A DNA stretch of 46,569 nucleotides from an uncultured Cardiobacterium sp. Its GTDB lineage: Bacteria; Pseudomonadota; Gammaproteobacteria; Cardiobacteriales; Cardiobacteriaceae. The translations under genes and the position numbers were made by a program. How positions within the stretch are numbered: the first letter of the stretch is position 1; each line of letters opens with the position of its first letter. Location of the stretch: positions 1-46,569 of the forward strand of contig NZ_CALIZP010000045.1 of assembly GCF_938028825.1 (NCBI RefSeq), written 5' to 3'. Below the pieces are notes generated by a model. That model worked only from the letters and a program-made list of their open reading frames with translations, was not told the origin of the DNA and did no database searches. Shown in pieces: positions 16,102-24,471 of this stretch.

Positions 16102-16128
16102 AAAGACGCTGCGGCGGGCAGCGTCTTT
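16102..16128 (-). terminator. Intrinsic terminator of aroG
   Basis: Perfect 11-bp stem AAAGACGCTGC/GCAGCGTCTTT with loop GGCGG is followed on the minus strand by a run of seven T. It begins 29 bases beyond the aroG stop. Confidence 0.85.
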
Positions 16129-16156
16129 CATTATGCGTATGCATGGCAGGCGGTAC

Positions 16157-17221
16157 CTATTGCGGCGCTTTCCGCTGCCGTTCGGCCACGGCATCCGCCA
16201 GCAGTGCCAGCATCTTCTCCGTGTCGTCCCAGCCGATGCAGGGATCGGTGATGCTCTGCCCGTACACAAGCGGTTTGCCCGCTTCGAGTTTCTGCGCGCC
16301 TTCGACCAGATTGCTCTCCGCCATCAGGCCGATGATGTGGCGGTTGCCGGCGGCAATCTGCGCCGCGACGCTGGCCGCAACCGTCATCTGCCGCAGGTGC
16401 TGCTTGTTGCTGTTGGCGTGGCTGCAATCCACCATCACGTTCTGCGGCACATGCGCGGCGGCGAGGGTGGCAACGGCAGCCTTGACGTGTGCGGCGTCGT
16501 AATTCGGGCCCTTGTTGCCGCCGCGCAGGATGAGGTGGCAATCCTTATTGCCGTGGGTGGTAACGATGGCGGCGTGTCCGCTTTTCGTGGCGCCGAGGAA
16601 ACTGTGCGCACAGCGCGCCGAGACGATGGCATCTACCGCAATTTGCACGTCGCCGTTAGTGCCGTTCTTGAAGCCGATAGGGCAGGAAAGACCTGAGGCC
16701 AGCTGGCGGTGTATCTGGCTCTCTGTGGTGCGGGCACCGATAGCCCCCCAGCTGACCAGATCAGCGATGTACTGCGGGATGATGACATCAAGATACTCGA
16801 CAGCGGCGGGAATGCCCGCTTCGGCCAGGTCCAGCAGCAGCTTGCGCCCGATGGCAAGCCCTTCGTTGATGGCAAAGGAGCCGTCAAGATAAGGATCATT
16901 GAGCAGCCCCTTCCAGCCCATGGTAGTGCGCGGTTTCTCGAAATAAACACGCATCACGATGAGCAGTTGTTCGCGGTAACGCTCACTCAACGGGCGCAGG
17001 CGGGCGGCATATTCATGTGCGGCATCCACATCATGAATCGAGCAGGGGCCGATAACCACCAGCAGGCGGTCGTCCGTGCCGTCAAGGATGCCGTGGATGA
17101 CCTCTCGGGCGGCGTCAACCGTTGCGGCCGCGCTTTCGGTCAGCGGATGGCGTTCCAGCAGCGCGAAGGGGGGAATCAGTTCTTCAATGGCGGCAATGCG
17201 CAAATCATCTAAAGGTTGCAT
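16157..17221 (-). CDS. aroG: 3-deoxy-7-phosphoheptulonate synthase (DAHP synthase, class I)
   Basis: A 354-residue enzyme that condenses phosphoenolpyruvate and erythrose 4-phosphate in the first step of the shikimate pathway. Family motifs are complete: VVIGPCSIHD, RVYFEKPRTTMGWKGLINDP-like, WGAIGARTTESQIHR, SGLSCPIGFKNGT and VDCSHANSNK. Length and sequence are close to E. coli AroG; which aromatic amino acid inhibits it cannot be read with certainty. I start at MQPLDDLRI (17221); an in-frame ATG at 17233 is possible. It is divergent from ispA. Confidence 0.93.
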   Translation of the reverse strand: MQPLDDLRIAAIEELIPPFALLERHPLTESAAATVDAAREVIHGILDGTDDRLLVVIGPCSIHDVDAAHEYAARLRPLSERYREQLLIVMRVYFEKPRTTMGWKGLLNDPYLDGSFAINEGLAIGRKLLLDLAEAGIPAAVEYLDVIIPQYIADLVSWGAIGARTTESQIHRQLASGLSCPIGFKNGTNGDVQIAVDAIVSARCAHSFLGATKSGHAAIVTTHGNKDCHLILRGGNKGPNYDAAHVKAAVATLAAAHVPQNVMVDCSHANSNKQHLRQMTVAASVAAQIAAGNRHIIGLMAESNLVEGAQKLEAGKPLVYGQSITDPCIGWDDTEKMLALLADAVAERQRKAPQ

Positions 17222-17336
17222 GGTGCATTCCATAAAAAATCGGGTTCGGCAAGATAACGTAAAAAAGCGGGCAACGGTAGGGGCGGCGACGCATTTCCAG
17301 TACAATCCGCCGTCCCTACCAACCGCGCCACCACCC

Positions 17337-18200
17337 ATGTCCGACCTGCTCGCCGCCTATCAGTCCCGCCTCGAAACCGCCCTCGCCGCCCGCCTGCCGC
17401 CCGCCGGTGAACGCCTTGCCGATGCGATGCGTTATGCCGCCCTTGGCGGCGGCAAACGGTTGCGTGCCGCGCTGGTGTATGCGGCGGCAGAGGATTTCGC
17501 CGTGTCGCCGGATGCGGCGGATGCTGCCGCCTGCGCCCTGGAAGCACTGCACGCCTACTCGCTCATCCACGACGACCTGCCGGCAATGGATGACGATGAC
17601 CTGCGCCGTGGCCGCCCCAGCACGCACAAAGCCTTTGACGAAGCCACCGCCATCCTCGCCGGCGACGCGCTCAATACCCTTGCCTTCGCGCTGCTCGCAG
17701 CAAGCCCGCTGCCGCCTGCCGCCCAGGTCGCACAAATCCGTGTTCTGGCGGACGCCGCCGGTTGGCGCGGCATGGTCGGCGGGCAAATGCGCGACATCGC
17801 CGCCACCGGCAAGCGGCTGACCCCGGAGGAACTGCAAGCGGTACATCACGGTAAAACCGGTGCCCTGATCCGCGCCGCGCTGCACTGCGGCGCCATTCCC
17901 GCCGCCTGCTACGACAAACACCGCCCGACTCTCGACACCCTCGGTACCGCCCTCGGCATTGCCTACCAGATTGCCGATGACATTCTGGATGTGACTGCCG
18001 ATAGTGCCACGCTCGGCAAAACGGCAGGCAAGGACGCCACCCGGGGCAAAAACACCTATCCCGCGCTGTTGGGGCTCGATGCCGCCCGGGCCGCACTTGC
18101 CGCACACAGCGTCGATGCATGGCGTGCCGCCCGGGAACTGCCCGGCGGCGCGCCTCATTTGTGCCAACTGCTGGTCATCATCAACGGGCGGGAATACTGA
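17337..18200 (+). CDS. ispA: Farnesyl diphosphate synthase / short-chain polyprenyl synthetase
   Basis: A 287-residue all-helical prenyltransferase making farnesyl diphosphate from IPP and DMAPP/GPP. The first aspartate-rich motif DDLPAMDDDD is at residues 79-88 and the second, DDILD, at 214-218; GGGKRLR lies at 38-43. The family usually sits with xseB and dxs, but here it stands alone between aroG and leuA. The ATG at 17337 gives the standard N-terminus; its ribosome site is weak. Confidence 0.93.
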   Translation: MSDLLAAYQSRLETALAARLPPAGERLADAMRYAALGGGKRLRAALVYAAAEDFAVSPDAADAAACALEALHAYSLIHDDLPAMDDDDLRRGRPSTHKAFDEATAILAGDALNTLAFALLAASPLPPAAQVAQIRVLADAAGWRGMVGGQMRDIAATGKRLTPEELQAVHHGKTGALIRAALHCGAIPAACYDKHRPTLDTLGTALGIAYQIADDILDVTADSATLGKTAGKDATRGKNTYPALLGLDAARAALAAHSVDAWRAARELPGGAPHLCQLLVIINGREY

Positions 18201-18245
18201 TGCCAATCCCGGCCTGTGCCGAGCACTTCGTTTTCGGGATGGGCA
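18201..18245. terminator. Possible bidirectional hairpin between ispA and leuA
   Basis: TGCCAATCCCG (18201-18211) pairs with CGGGATGGGCA (18235-18245) with one mismatch, filling the whole gap between the convergent genes. There is no T-run, so termination strength is doubtful. Confidence 0.35.
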
Positions 18246-19901
18246 TTACAGGATGTGCCCCGCCGCGACCAGGGTCGCGCGCAGCATGGCGCTGACGGTG
18301 TCCTGGCTGTATGCGATGCCGGTGTGCAGTGCGTCGTCAATCATGAGCTGCACGTAGGCGACCGCCTGGGCGTCGGTGGTTTTGCTCATCGCGTGTTCGG
18401 CGTAGTTGGCAACGCTGATGCGCTTGCCGCTGTGTTGTTGCAGGGCGTCGATGAAGGCGCCCATCGCCCCGCCGCCGTGGCCTTTGAGGATGATGCTGCT
18501 GCCGTCGGTGCGGGTGAGGTTCGCTTCGAGGTGGTGGTCCTGCCGTTCGAGGCGGCGGATGGCGTAGTCGTCCAGATGCAGCGGGCTGTCGTGCAGGTAG
18601 CTGTCTTCAAAGAGGGTGATGATGTCCCGGCTGCTCAGTTCTTTTTGGGTGCGTTCGCTTTCTTTCTGGACGTGCTGGGCGAAGTCGATTTGCAGCCAGC
18701 GCGGCACATTCAGGCCGTAGTCGCGCGCGAGGATGTAGGCGACGCCGCCTTTGCCCGACTGGCTGTTGATGCGCACCACATCCTGATAGCTGCGGCCGAT
18801 GTCGAGCGGGTCAATGGGCAGATAGGCGATGTCCCAGATGCCGTCTTCCTGCGGTTTTTCCAGCGATTTTTTGATGGCGTCCTGATGCGAGCCGGAGAAG
18901 GCGGTGAAGACGAGTTCGCCGATGTAAGGGTGGCGCGGATGCACGGGCAGATTGTTGCATTCGCTGACGATGCGCACGATGTCGTTCATGCGGCTGAAAT
19001 CGAGTTCGGGGTCAACGCCCTGCGAGTAGAGATTCATCGCCATGACCATGATGTCCATATTGCCGGTGCGTTCGCCGTTGCCGAGCAGGGTGCCTTCGAC
19101 GCGATCCGCCCCCGCCATGACGGCGAGTTCGCCTGCGGCGACGGCGCAGCCCCGGTCATTGTGGGTGTGCACGCTGAGGGTGATGTGCTCGCGGCAGCCG
19201 AGGTGGCGGCAGAAATATTCAATCTGGTCGGCGTAGCGGTTCGGGGTGCAGGCTTCGACGGTATTCGGCAGGTTGAGGATGACTTTGCGCCCCGCCCACG
19301 GTTGCCACACCCGGCAGACGGCTTCGCAAACGGCAACGGCGAAGTCGGTTTCAGTCTGCGAGAAGCTTTCCGGCGAGTATTCGAAGATCCACTCGCTGTC
19401 CGGGTAACGCGCGGCGCGTTCTTGCAGCAGGGTCGCGCCCGCGACGGCGATAGCGGTGATGTCTTCTTTGCTTTTTTCATAGACTTTTTCCCGCTGTACG
19501 CGCGAGGTGGGGTTGTACAGGTGGACGATGGCGCGCTTGACGCCGCGCAGGGATTCGAAGGTGCGGTCGATGAGGTGTTCACGCGCCTGTACCAGCACCT
19601 GGATGGTCACGTCGTCGGGGATGTGGCCGCCTTCGATGAGCAGGCGGGTGAAGTCGTATTCGATTTGCGAGGCGGAGGGAAAGCCGATTTCGATTTCCTT
19701 GAAACCGCAGTCCACCAGAAGCTGAAAAAAGCGCAGTTTTTGTTCGATGGTCATCGGGTCGATCAGCGCCTGGTTGCCGTCGCGCAAATCAACGCTGACC
19801 CAGGTCGGGGCTTTGGTGATGGTTTTGTCCGGCCAGGTGCGGTCGGGCAGATGCGGGGCGAAGGCGAAAGGGCGGTATTTTTGATGATTGAAGCGGCTCA
19901 T
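18246..19901 (-). CDS. leuA: 2-isopropylmalate synthase
   Basis: A 551-residue enzyme of leucine synthesis that condenses acetyl-CoA with 2-oxoisovalerate. The catalytic barrel begins VSVDLRDGNQAL (35-46) and contains HTHNDRG and EGTLLGNGERTGN. A C-terminal allosteric domain follows, including the GHGGGAMGAFIDAL region that fits leucine binding. Length and start fit the longer LeuA type found in actinobacteria and some proteobacteria. The only nearby promoter-like site is TATAAT about 30 bases before the ATG, leaving no room for a leucine-rich leader peptide, so classical attenuation is unlikely. The divergent Lrp-type gene is a possible regulator. Confidence 0.95.
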   Translation of the reverse strand: MSRFNHQKYRPFAFAPHLPDRTWPDKTITKAPTWVSVDLRDGNQALIDPMTIEQKLRFFQLLVDCGFKEIEIGFPSASQIEYDFTRLLIEGGHIPDDVTIQVLVQAREHLIDRTFESLRGVKRAIVHLYNPTSRVQREKVYEKSKEDITAIAVAGATLLQERAARYPDSEWIFEYSPESFSQTETDFAVAVCEAVCRVWQPWAGRKVILNLPNTVEACTPNRYADQIEYFCRHLGCREHITLSVHTHNDRGCAVAAGELAVMAGADRVEGTLLGNGERTGNMDIMVMAMNLYSQGVDPELDFSRMNDIVRIVSECNNLPVHPRHPYIGELVFTAFSGSHQDAIKKSLEKPQEDGIWDIAYLPIDPLDIGRSYQDVVRINSQSGKGGVAYILARDYGLNVPRWLQIDFAQHVQKESERTQKELSSRDIITLFEDSYLHDSPLHLDDYAIRRLERQDHHLEANLTRTDGSSIILKGHGGGAMGAFIDALQQHSGKRISVANYAEHAMSKTTDAQAVAYVQLMIDDALHTGIAYSQDTVSAMLRATLVAAGHIL

Positions 19902-19930
19902 GGTGATGTCCTTTGTGATACAGGCGGCGC

Positions 19931-19936
19931 ATTATA
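19931..19936 (-). promoter_or_regulatory. -10 box of leuA
   Basis: Perfect TATAAT on the minus strand, about 30 bases before the leuA ATG, with no strong -35. A second TATAAT on the plus strand at 19984-19989 serves the divergent Lrp-type gene, so the two promoters share a 117-bp region. Confidence 0.5.
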
Positions 19937-19983
19937 GTAGCTGTTAGCGGTGTTTTTTCACTTTTTATCGCGCGTTTTGTCGG

Positions 19984-19989
19984 TATAAT
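19984..19989 (+). promoter_or_regulatory. -10 box of the Lrp/AsnC-type gene
   Basis: Perfect TATAAT 30 bases before the ATG at 20019. The -35 region is T-rich without a clear hexamer, suggesting dependence on an activator or on autoregulation. Confidence 0.5.
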
Positions 19990-20018
19990 GAGCTTTTTTC
20001 ACCACTATCAGGATTTTT

Positions 20019-20492
20019 ATGAGCGAAAATCACTTTATGCTGGATGAGATTGACCGCAAGATCCTGCGCATCCTGTCGGTCAACGGCCGCATCAATAATC
20101 TGGCACTGGCCGAGGCGGTCAATTTGTCGCCGACGCCGTGTGCGCGGCGGGTGCGCCGCCTGGAAGAAGCGGGCATTATCGAAGGCTACCGCGCGGTGCT
20201 CAACCGCAACGCCCTTGGTTTCGGCCTGAGCGTGTTCATCGCCGTCACGCTGGACAGCCATACGCCGGAACGCTTTGCCGCCTTTGAGGAGCAGGTCAAG
20301 TCCTTTCCCGAAGTGGTGCGGATGAGCATTGTCACCGGCCGTGCCGAGGATTATCTGTTGCAGGTGCTGGTCAGCGGCATGGAATCGTTTGAATCCTTCC
20401 TGCTGGGCAAATTGAGCCGCATTCCGGGCGTGATGAATGTGCATTCGAGTTTTGAAATGAGGAATGTGATTGACCGGCAGGCCCCCGCCTGA
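20019..20492 (+). CDS. Lrp/AsnC family transcriptional regulator
   Basis: A 157-residue protein with the N-terminal winged helix-turn-helix (LDEIDRKILRILSVNGRINN, then recognition helix around residues 36-50) and the C-terminal RAM/ligand domain (GFGLSVFIAVTLDSHTP, VVRMSIVTGRAEDYLLQVLV). Size and sequence are close to Lrp. It is divergent from leuA across 117 bp, a placement that suggests leucine-responsive control of leuA and of itself; this is inference. AGGA precedes the ATG. Confidence 0.9.
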   Translation: MSENHFMLDEIDRKILRILSVNGRINNLALAEAVNLSPTPCARRVRRLEEAGIIEGYRAVLNRNALGFGLSVFIAVTLDSHTPERFAAFEEQVKSFPEVVRMSIVTGRAEDYLLQVLVSGMESFESFLLGKLSRIPGVMNVHSSFEMRNVIDRQAPA

Positions 20493-20588
20493 TTGCCGGA
20501 AAACCGCATGGTTATCGGCCCGGCGCTGGTTTCATTGTGCCTGCGCGCGTATGATTCGTGCGTAACCGCTTCATCAACAGGATCTTTT

Positions 20589-21188
20589 ATGACGAGAAAC
20601 CGCAAAATCGCCAATCTGGTGAAAGAAACCGCCGGATTTTCCTATGAATTCATCCGGCACCCGAAAGGGGTGGGCAGCATCATTCCGTCTTCCCGTGCCC
20701 TCGCCCGCGCCATGCGCCGCACCGCGCAGGATTACGGGCATCCGGAAAGCATCGTGATCGAAGCGGGGGCGGGGACGGGGGCGATTACCCGCGAACTGGT
20801 CGCCCATTTCCCCCGCGAACGCCTGATTATCAATGAGCTCAACCCGCGCCTCGCCCGCCGCCTGCGTGACCGCTTCAAGGGCAGCACCATCCGCCGTGGT
20901 GGCGTTGAACAACTGGACATATGGACGCATCCGCAACCGAAAACCATCGTCTCTTCCCTGCCGTTCCGCTCGCTGCCGCCGGACATCGCGCACGGCATCG
21001 AAGCAATATTTTTCGCCGCCCTGCGCGAGGATCCCGCCAACGTGCTGGTGCAGTTCACCTACGGCCAGCGCTCGCCGCTGCACCTGCCGGAAGCAGCCGA
21101 CATTTGCGCCGAAAAGGTCAACTACGCCTGGCTGAATTTCCCGCCCGCCCACGTTTGGGTGTACCGCCGCAAAGCGCAGGCGTCCTAG
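20589..21188 (+). CDS. Class I SAM-dependent methyltransferase, phospholipid N-methyltransferase-like
   Basis: A 199-residue soluble methyltransferase. SAM motif I is IEAGAGTGAITREL (57-70), followed by INELNPRLARRLRDRF. A preceding GVGSIIPSSRALARAM segment is characteristic of bacterial phosphatidylethanolamine N-methyltransferases of the PmtA type, and the fold is also close to rRNA adenine dimethylases. The substrate is thus uncertain: membrane lipid is my first guess. The frame opens at 20493, but the ATG at 20589 has AGGA upstream and gives the family N-terminus. It follows the Lrp-type gene by 96 bases and precedes zur. Confidence 0.7.
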   Translation: MTRNRKIANLVKETAGFSYEFIRHPKGVGSIIPSSRALARAMRRTAQDYGHPESIVIEAGAGTGAITRELVAHFPRERLIINELNPRLARRLRDRFKGSTIRRGGVEQLDIWTHPQPKTIVSSLPFRSLPPDIAHGIEAIFFAALREDPANVLVQFTYGQRSPLHLPEAADICAEKVNYAWLNFPPAHVWVYRRKAQAS

Positions 21189-21223
21189 CGGCTTCCGTTC
21201 CCATCACCAAGCCCACCTCCCGC

Positions 21224-21691
21224 ATGAATAAAAACCAGAAGAACGCCATCGTCCGCCAAATTGAGCAATATTGCATCAGAAACGGCGCCCGCCTCACCCC
21301 CATCCGCAAACAGGTGCTCGAACTCGTCCTTGACTACCCGAACGTGGTCAAGGCTTACGAAATCCTCGCCGACCTGCAAAAAAGCAAACGCAGCGCCGCG
21401 CCGCCGACCGTCTATCGCGCCCTCGATTTCTTCGTGCATATCGGCGTGCTGCACCGCGCCGAATCGCTGAACGGCTACGTCATTTGCAGCCACTTTGGCG
21501 AAGAACACACCAGCGTCATCCTGAACTGCACCGTCTGCGGCACCACCGAAGAACTCACCGCGCAAGAACCGGTGGACATCCTGCTCGCCTTCTGCCGCGA
21601 ACGCGGCTTTACCGTGCAGGATGGCCCGCTGGTGCTGTCCGGCGAATGCGCGCGCTGTCACACCAAGCACACGGCGGCAAAAAGCGCCTAA
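21224..21691 (+). CDS. zur: Fur-family regulator, Zur-like
   Basis: A 155-residue metal-dependent repressor. The winged-helix domain (LTPIRKQVLELV, PPTVYRALDFFVHIGVLHR) is followed by a dimerisation domain. Two CxxC pairs that hold the structural zinc are present: C102/C105 and C142/C145. The AYEILADLQK and TVYRALDFF patterns resemble Zur more than Fur, so zinc homeostasis is the likely job. No zinc transporter is nearby. Start at 21224 is the first ATG after the methyltransferase stop. Confidence 0.8.
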   Translation: MNKNQKNAIVRQIEQYCIRNGARLTPIRKQVLELVLDYPNVVKAYEILADLQKSKRSAAPPTVYRALDFFVHIGVLHRAESLNGYVICSHFGEEHTSVILNCTVCGTTEELTAQEPVDILLAFCRERGFTVQDGPLVLSGECARCHTKHTAAKSA

Positions 21692-21711
21692 CCCATCCCG
21701 CAGGAGACCCC

Positions 21712-22314
21712 ATGCAACCTGTCAGCGTCATTCTTGCCCATCCCTATGACCACAGCCTGAACGCCGCCATCGCGGCGACCGTCATCGCGACACTGCAACA
21801 GAACGGCTACAGCGTCCATTTTCACGATCTTTACCGGGAAGGCTTCAACCCGCTCATCAGCGGGCAGGAGCTGGTTGCGGACGACAGCAGCGACCCGCTC
21901 CTGCGGCAACACCAGGAAGAAATTGCCCGCGCGCACGGCATCATCATTGTCCACCCGAACTGGTGGGGGCAGCCGCCCGCCATCCTCAAAGGCTGGGTGG
22001 ACCGCGTTCTGCGGGAACACGTCGCCTACACCTTCCCCGTCGGCGACAACGGCGGCGGCCTGCCCATCGGCCTGTTGCCGGCCAAAGCGGCGCTGGTTTT
22101 CAACACCTCAAACACCCCTGAGCAGCGCGAACACGAGGTCTTCGGCGACCCGCTGGAACGTATCTGGAAAGACTGCATCTTCGCCTTCTGCGGCGTTCAC
22201 ACCTTCGACCGCCTCATGTTCCGGGTCGTCGCCGACAGCGACCGGCAAACGCGGGAAGACTGGCTGCAACAGGCAGCAGACATGGTTGGCCAATACTTTC
22301 CCGCTCGCAGTTGA
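21712..22314 (+). CDS. NAD(P)H-dependent oxidoreductase, flavodoxin-like fold (NQO1/KefF type)
   Basis: A 200-residue flavoprotein of the quinone reductase family. It opens with a flavodoxin-like strand (VSVILAHPYDHSLNAAI) and carries the diagnostic HPNWWGQPPAILKGWVDRVL segment and GLLPAKAALVFNTSNT. Such enzymes reduce quinones or related electrophiles by two electrons using FMN or FAD. CAGGAG precedes the ATG, 20 bases after zur, so the two may be co-transcribed. Confidence 0.85.
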   Translation: MQPVSVILAHPYDHSLNAAIAATVIATLQQNGYSVHFHDLYREGFNPLISGQELVADDSSDPLLRQHQEEIARAHGIIIVHPNWWGQPPAILKGWVDRVLREHVAYTFPVGDNGGGLPIGLLPAKAALVFNTSNTPEQREHEVFGDPLERIWKDCIFAFCGVHTFDRLMFRVVADSDRQTREDWLQQAADMVGQYFPARS

Positions 22315-22383
22315 CAGGCGGATGCGGCAGGCGCGGATAAGCACTGATGCCGTTCGTCCTACTTTTTTCCGAGTCTGATAAAA

Positions 22384-22410
22384 AGAAAGCCCCGTTACAC
22401 GGGGCTTTCT
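22384..22410. terminator. Bidirectional intrinsic terminator
   Basis: Perfect stem AGAAAGCCCCG/CGGGGCTTTCT with loop TTACA. A T-rich tail lies on both sides (TCTTATT on plus, TCTTTTTATC on minus), serving both the oxidoreductase gene and the convergent gene at 22452. Confidence 0.8.
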
Positions 22411-22451
22411 TATTGCTGTCGTTAATGACAACGGATAGCGGGAAACATTCT

Positions 22452-23198
22452 TCAGCGATGGATTTCCAGACCGTTGCTGCCTTCCCGGATTTGTGCGGTG
22501 CTGAGGCCGAAAGACGTCAATACGTCATTGGCCTCTTTCGTCAAATCATTTAACGCCTGCTGATTGCCGGCATTGGCGGCTTCCATATACATGGCCATTT
22601 GCAGGCTGCCAATCCAGTAATACGTATCCGCTATCCGCTGTTTGTCGGCATCGGAGAGATGTTGCAGATAGCTGTCTTTATCCATCGCGGCCTGTATCTG
22701 TTCGACCATCGGGTGCGCTTTCACGGCGGCCAAATCCAGATTCCTGGCAATGCCGTAATTGATGGCCGTTACATACGCCATGGCAGTCGCAACGCTATTT
22801 GCATCATAACCATCTGACAACAGCGCATTTTTTACCCGCGAGATAAGGTAGCTGTTTTGCAACTGGGTGAGCTGCTGTTCGCTGTCTTCGCTGTATTTGC
22901 CGATGCTCTGCAAATGCTGGCGCAAGGCGTCAATCATTTTGGCGTCGATTTCTTCGGTGATGCTGTTGTCATTCCTGTATTTGGCGACTCCTTTTTGGGC
23001 AGCGGCAGGGGCTGCGGCCTTGCCGCCACCGGAATTGCCGTACCAGTTTTCATGATTGCGCTGGTTTTGGCGAAGCGTGGTATCGAAAGCGGCTTCGGCA
23101 AAATAGGTATCGAACCAGCCGTCATACAAGGCATTTGCCTGGGGAGCGGTCAGCATGAATCCGGCAGTGAGCAGCGGGGCGAATAAAGTGCGTTTCAT
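22452..23198 (-). CDS. Secreted hypothetical protein, DUF6683-like
   Basis: A 248-residue protein with a clear signal peptide (MKRTLFAPLLTAGFMLTAPQ, cleavage after NA at about residue 23). The mature part starts LYDGWFDTYF, then has an alanine/glycine linker, KYRNDNSITEEIDAKMIDAL and a helical domain with QRIADTYYWIGSLQMAMYME and a C-terminal FGLSTAQIR. The order YRND / helix / NYGIAR / F-G resembles the DUF6683 family of unknown function; this is a tentative match. I start at the ATG at 23198, after GAGGA, rather than an upstream TTG. It is single, divergent from prfB, with average base composition. A periplasmic location is likely. Confidence 0.65.
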   Translation of the reverse strand: MKRTLFAPLLTAGFMLTAPQANALYDGWFDTYFAEAAFDTTLRQNQRNHENWYGNSGGGKAAAPAAAQKGVAKYRNDNSITEEIDAKMIDALRQHLQSIGKYSEDSEQQLTQLQNSYLISRVKNALLSDGYDANSVATAMAYVTAINYGIARNLDLAAVKAHPMVEQIQAAMDKDSYLQHLSDADKQRIADTYYWIGSLQMAMYMEAANAGNQQALNDLTKEANDVLTSFGLSTAQIREGSNGLEIHR

Positions 23199-23369
23199 CA
23201 ACAAATCCTCAATAAATGGGTCAATTAATAACGCCTCGTATTCTAAATGGATAAATCAAGACGTGAAAGGCGGGCGCGGATTATGTTTCCGTAAACTCTC
23301 CGCGCATGGAAGCGGTGCGTCCCAATCCCTTATAATGCGGCGCTTTTTACAATACAGGCAGATCGCACT

Positions 23370-24471
23370 ATGGAACTCAACCTCACCTACGAACGCATCA
23401 AAGACCTGCAAGCGCGCGAGGCGGCGCTCAGGGGGTATCTTTGACTACGCCGTAAAAGCCGAACGTCTCGAAGAAGTCGAACGCGAACTCGAACGCCCCG
23501 GCATTTGGGACAACCCCGAAGAAGCCACCAAACTCGGCCAGGAACGCGCCGCCCTCGTCAACGTCGTGCAAGGGCTGGATGCCATCAAACGGGGGCTGCA
23601 AGACGCCTTCGACCTCATCGAACTCGCCGAAGCCGAAGACGACGAAGCCACCGTCAACGCCGCCATCGCCGACATCGACAGCCACGAAAAACACATCGAA
23701 GACCTCGAATTCCGCCGCATGTTCGCGGGCGAACTCGATGCCAACAACGCCTTCCTCGACATTCAGGCGGGTTCCGGCGGCACCGAAGCGCAAGACTGGG
23801 CCTCCATGCTGCTGCGCATGTACCTGCGCTGGGGCGAGGCGCGCGGCTACAAAACCGAGCTCATCGAAGAATCCCCCGGCGATGTTGCCGGCATCAAATC
23901 CGCCACCATCCAGTTCAGCGGCGAATACGCCTACGGCTGGCTGCGCACCGAAATCGGCGTGCACCGCCTCGTGCGCAAATCGCCCTTTGATTCCGGCAAC
24001 CGCCGCCACACCTCCTTTGCCGCCGTCTTCGTCTCGCCGGAAATCGACGACAACATTGAAGTGGACATCAACCCCGCCGACCTGCGTACCGACGTGTACC
24101 GCGCCTCCGGCGCGGGCGGCCAGCACGTCAACCGCACCGAATCCGCTGTGCGCATCACCCACATCCCCAGCGGCATCGTCGTGCAGTCGCAACAAGACCG
24201 CAGCCAGCACGTCAACCGCGACATCTGCATGAAGCAACTGCGCGCCAAACTCTACGACCTCGAACTGCAAAAACGCCGCGCCAGCGCGCAAGCCATCGAA
24301 GACAACAAATCCGACATCGGCTGGGGCAACCAGATCCGTTCCTACGTTCTCGATCAGTCGCGCATCAAGGACCTGCGCACCGGATATGAAACCAGCAACA
24401 CCCAGGCCGTCCTCGACGGCGCCCTCGACCCATTCCTGCAAGCCAGCCTGAAACAGGGAGTAGAAGCATGA
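23370..24471 (+). CDS. prfB: Peptide chain release factor 2 (programmed +1 frameshift)
   Basis: RF2 recognises UAA and UGA stops. Translation starts at the ATG at 23370, reads 24 codons to CTT and meets TGA at 23442-23444. The motif AGGGGGTATCTTTGAC is the classic autoregulatory frameshift site, with an internal Shine-Dalgarno-like AGGGGG before CTTTGAC. Skipping the T at 23442 continues with GAC TAC GCC to the stop at 24471, so the mature product is join(23370..23441,23443..24471), 366 residues, matching E. coli RF2. The tripeptide anticodon SPF and the GGQ motif (GAGGQHVNRT) are present. The stop overlaps the lysS start (ATGA). Confidence 0.97.

Noticed and set aside
15791..16696. A 301-codon plus-strand open frame after the IS1 element
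   Set aside because: Only the first 30 codons are meaningful, being the shifted end of the IS1 transposase. The rest is antisense to aroG.
18216..19937. A 573-codon plus-strand open frame opposite leuA
   Set aside because: Antisense shadow of leuA; no domain and no ribosome site.
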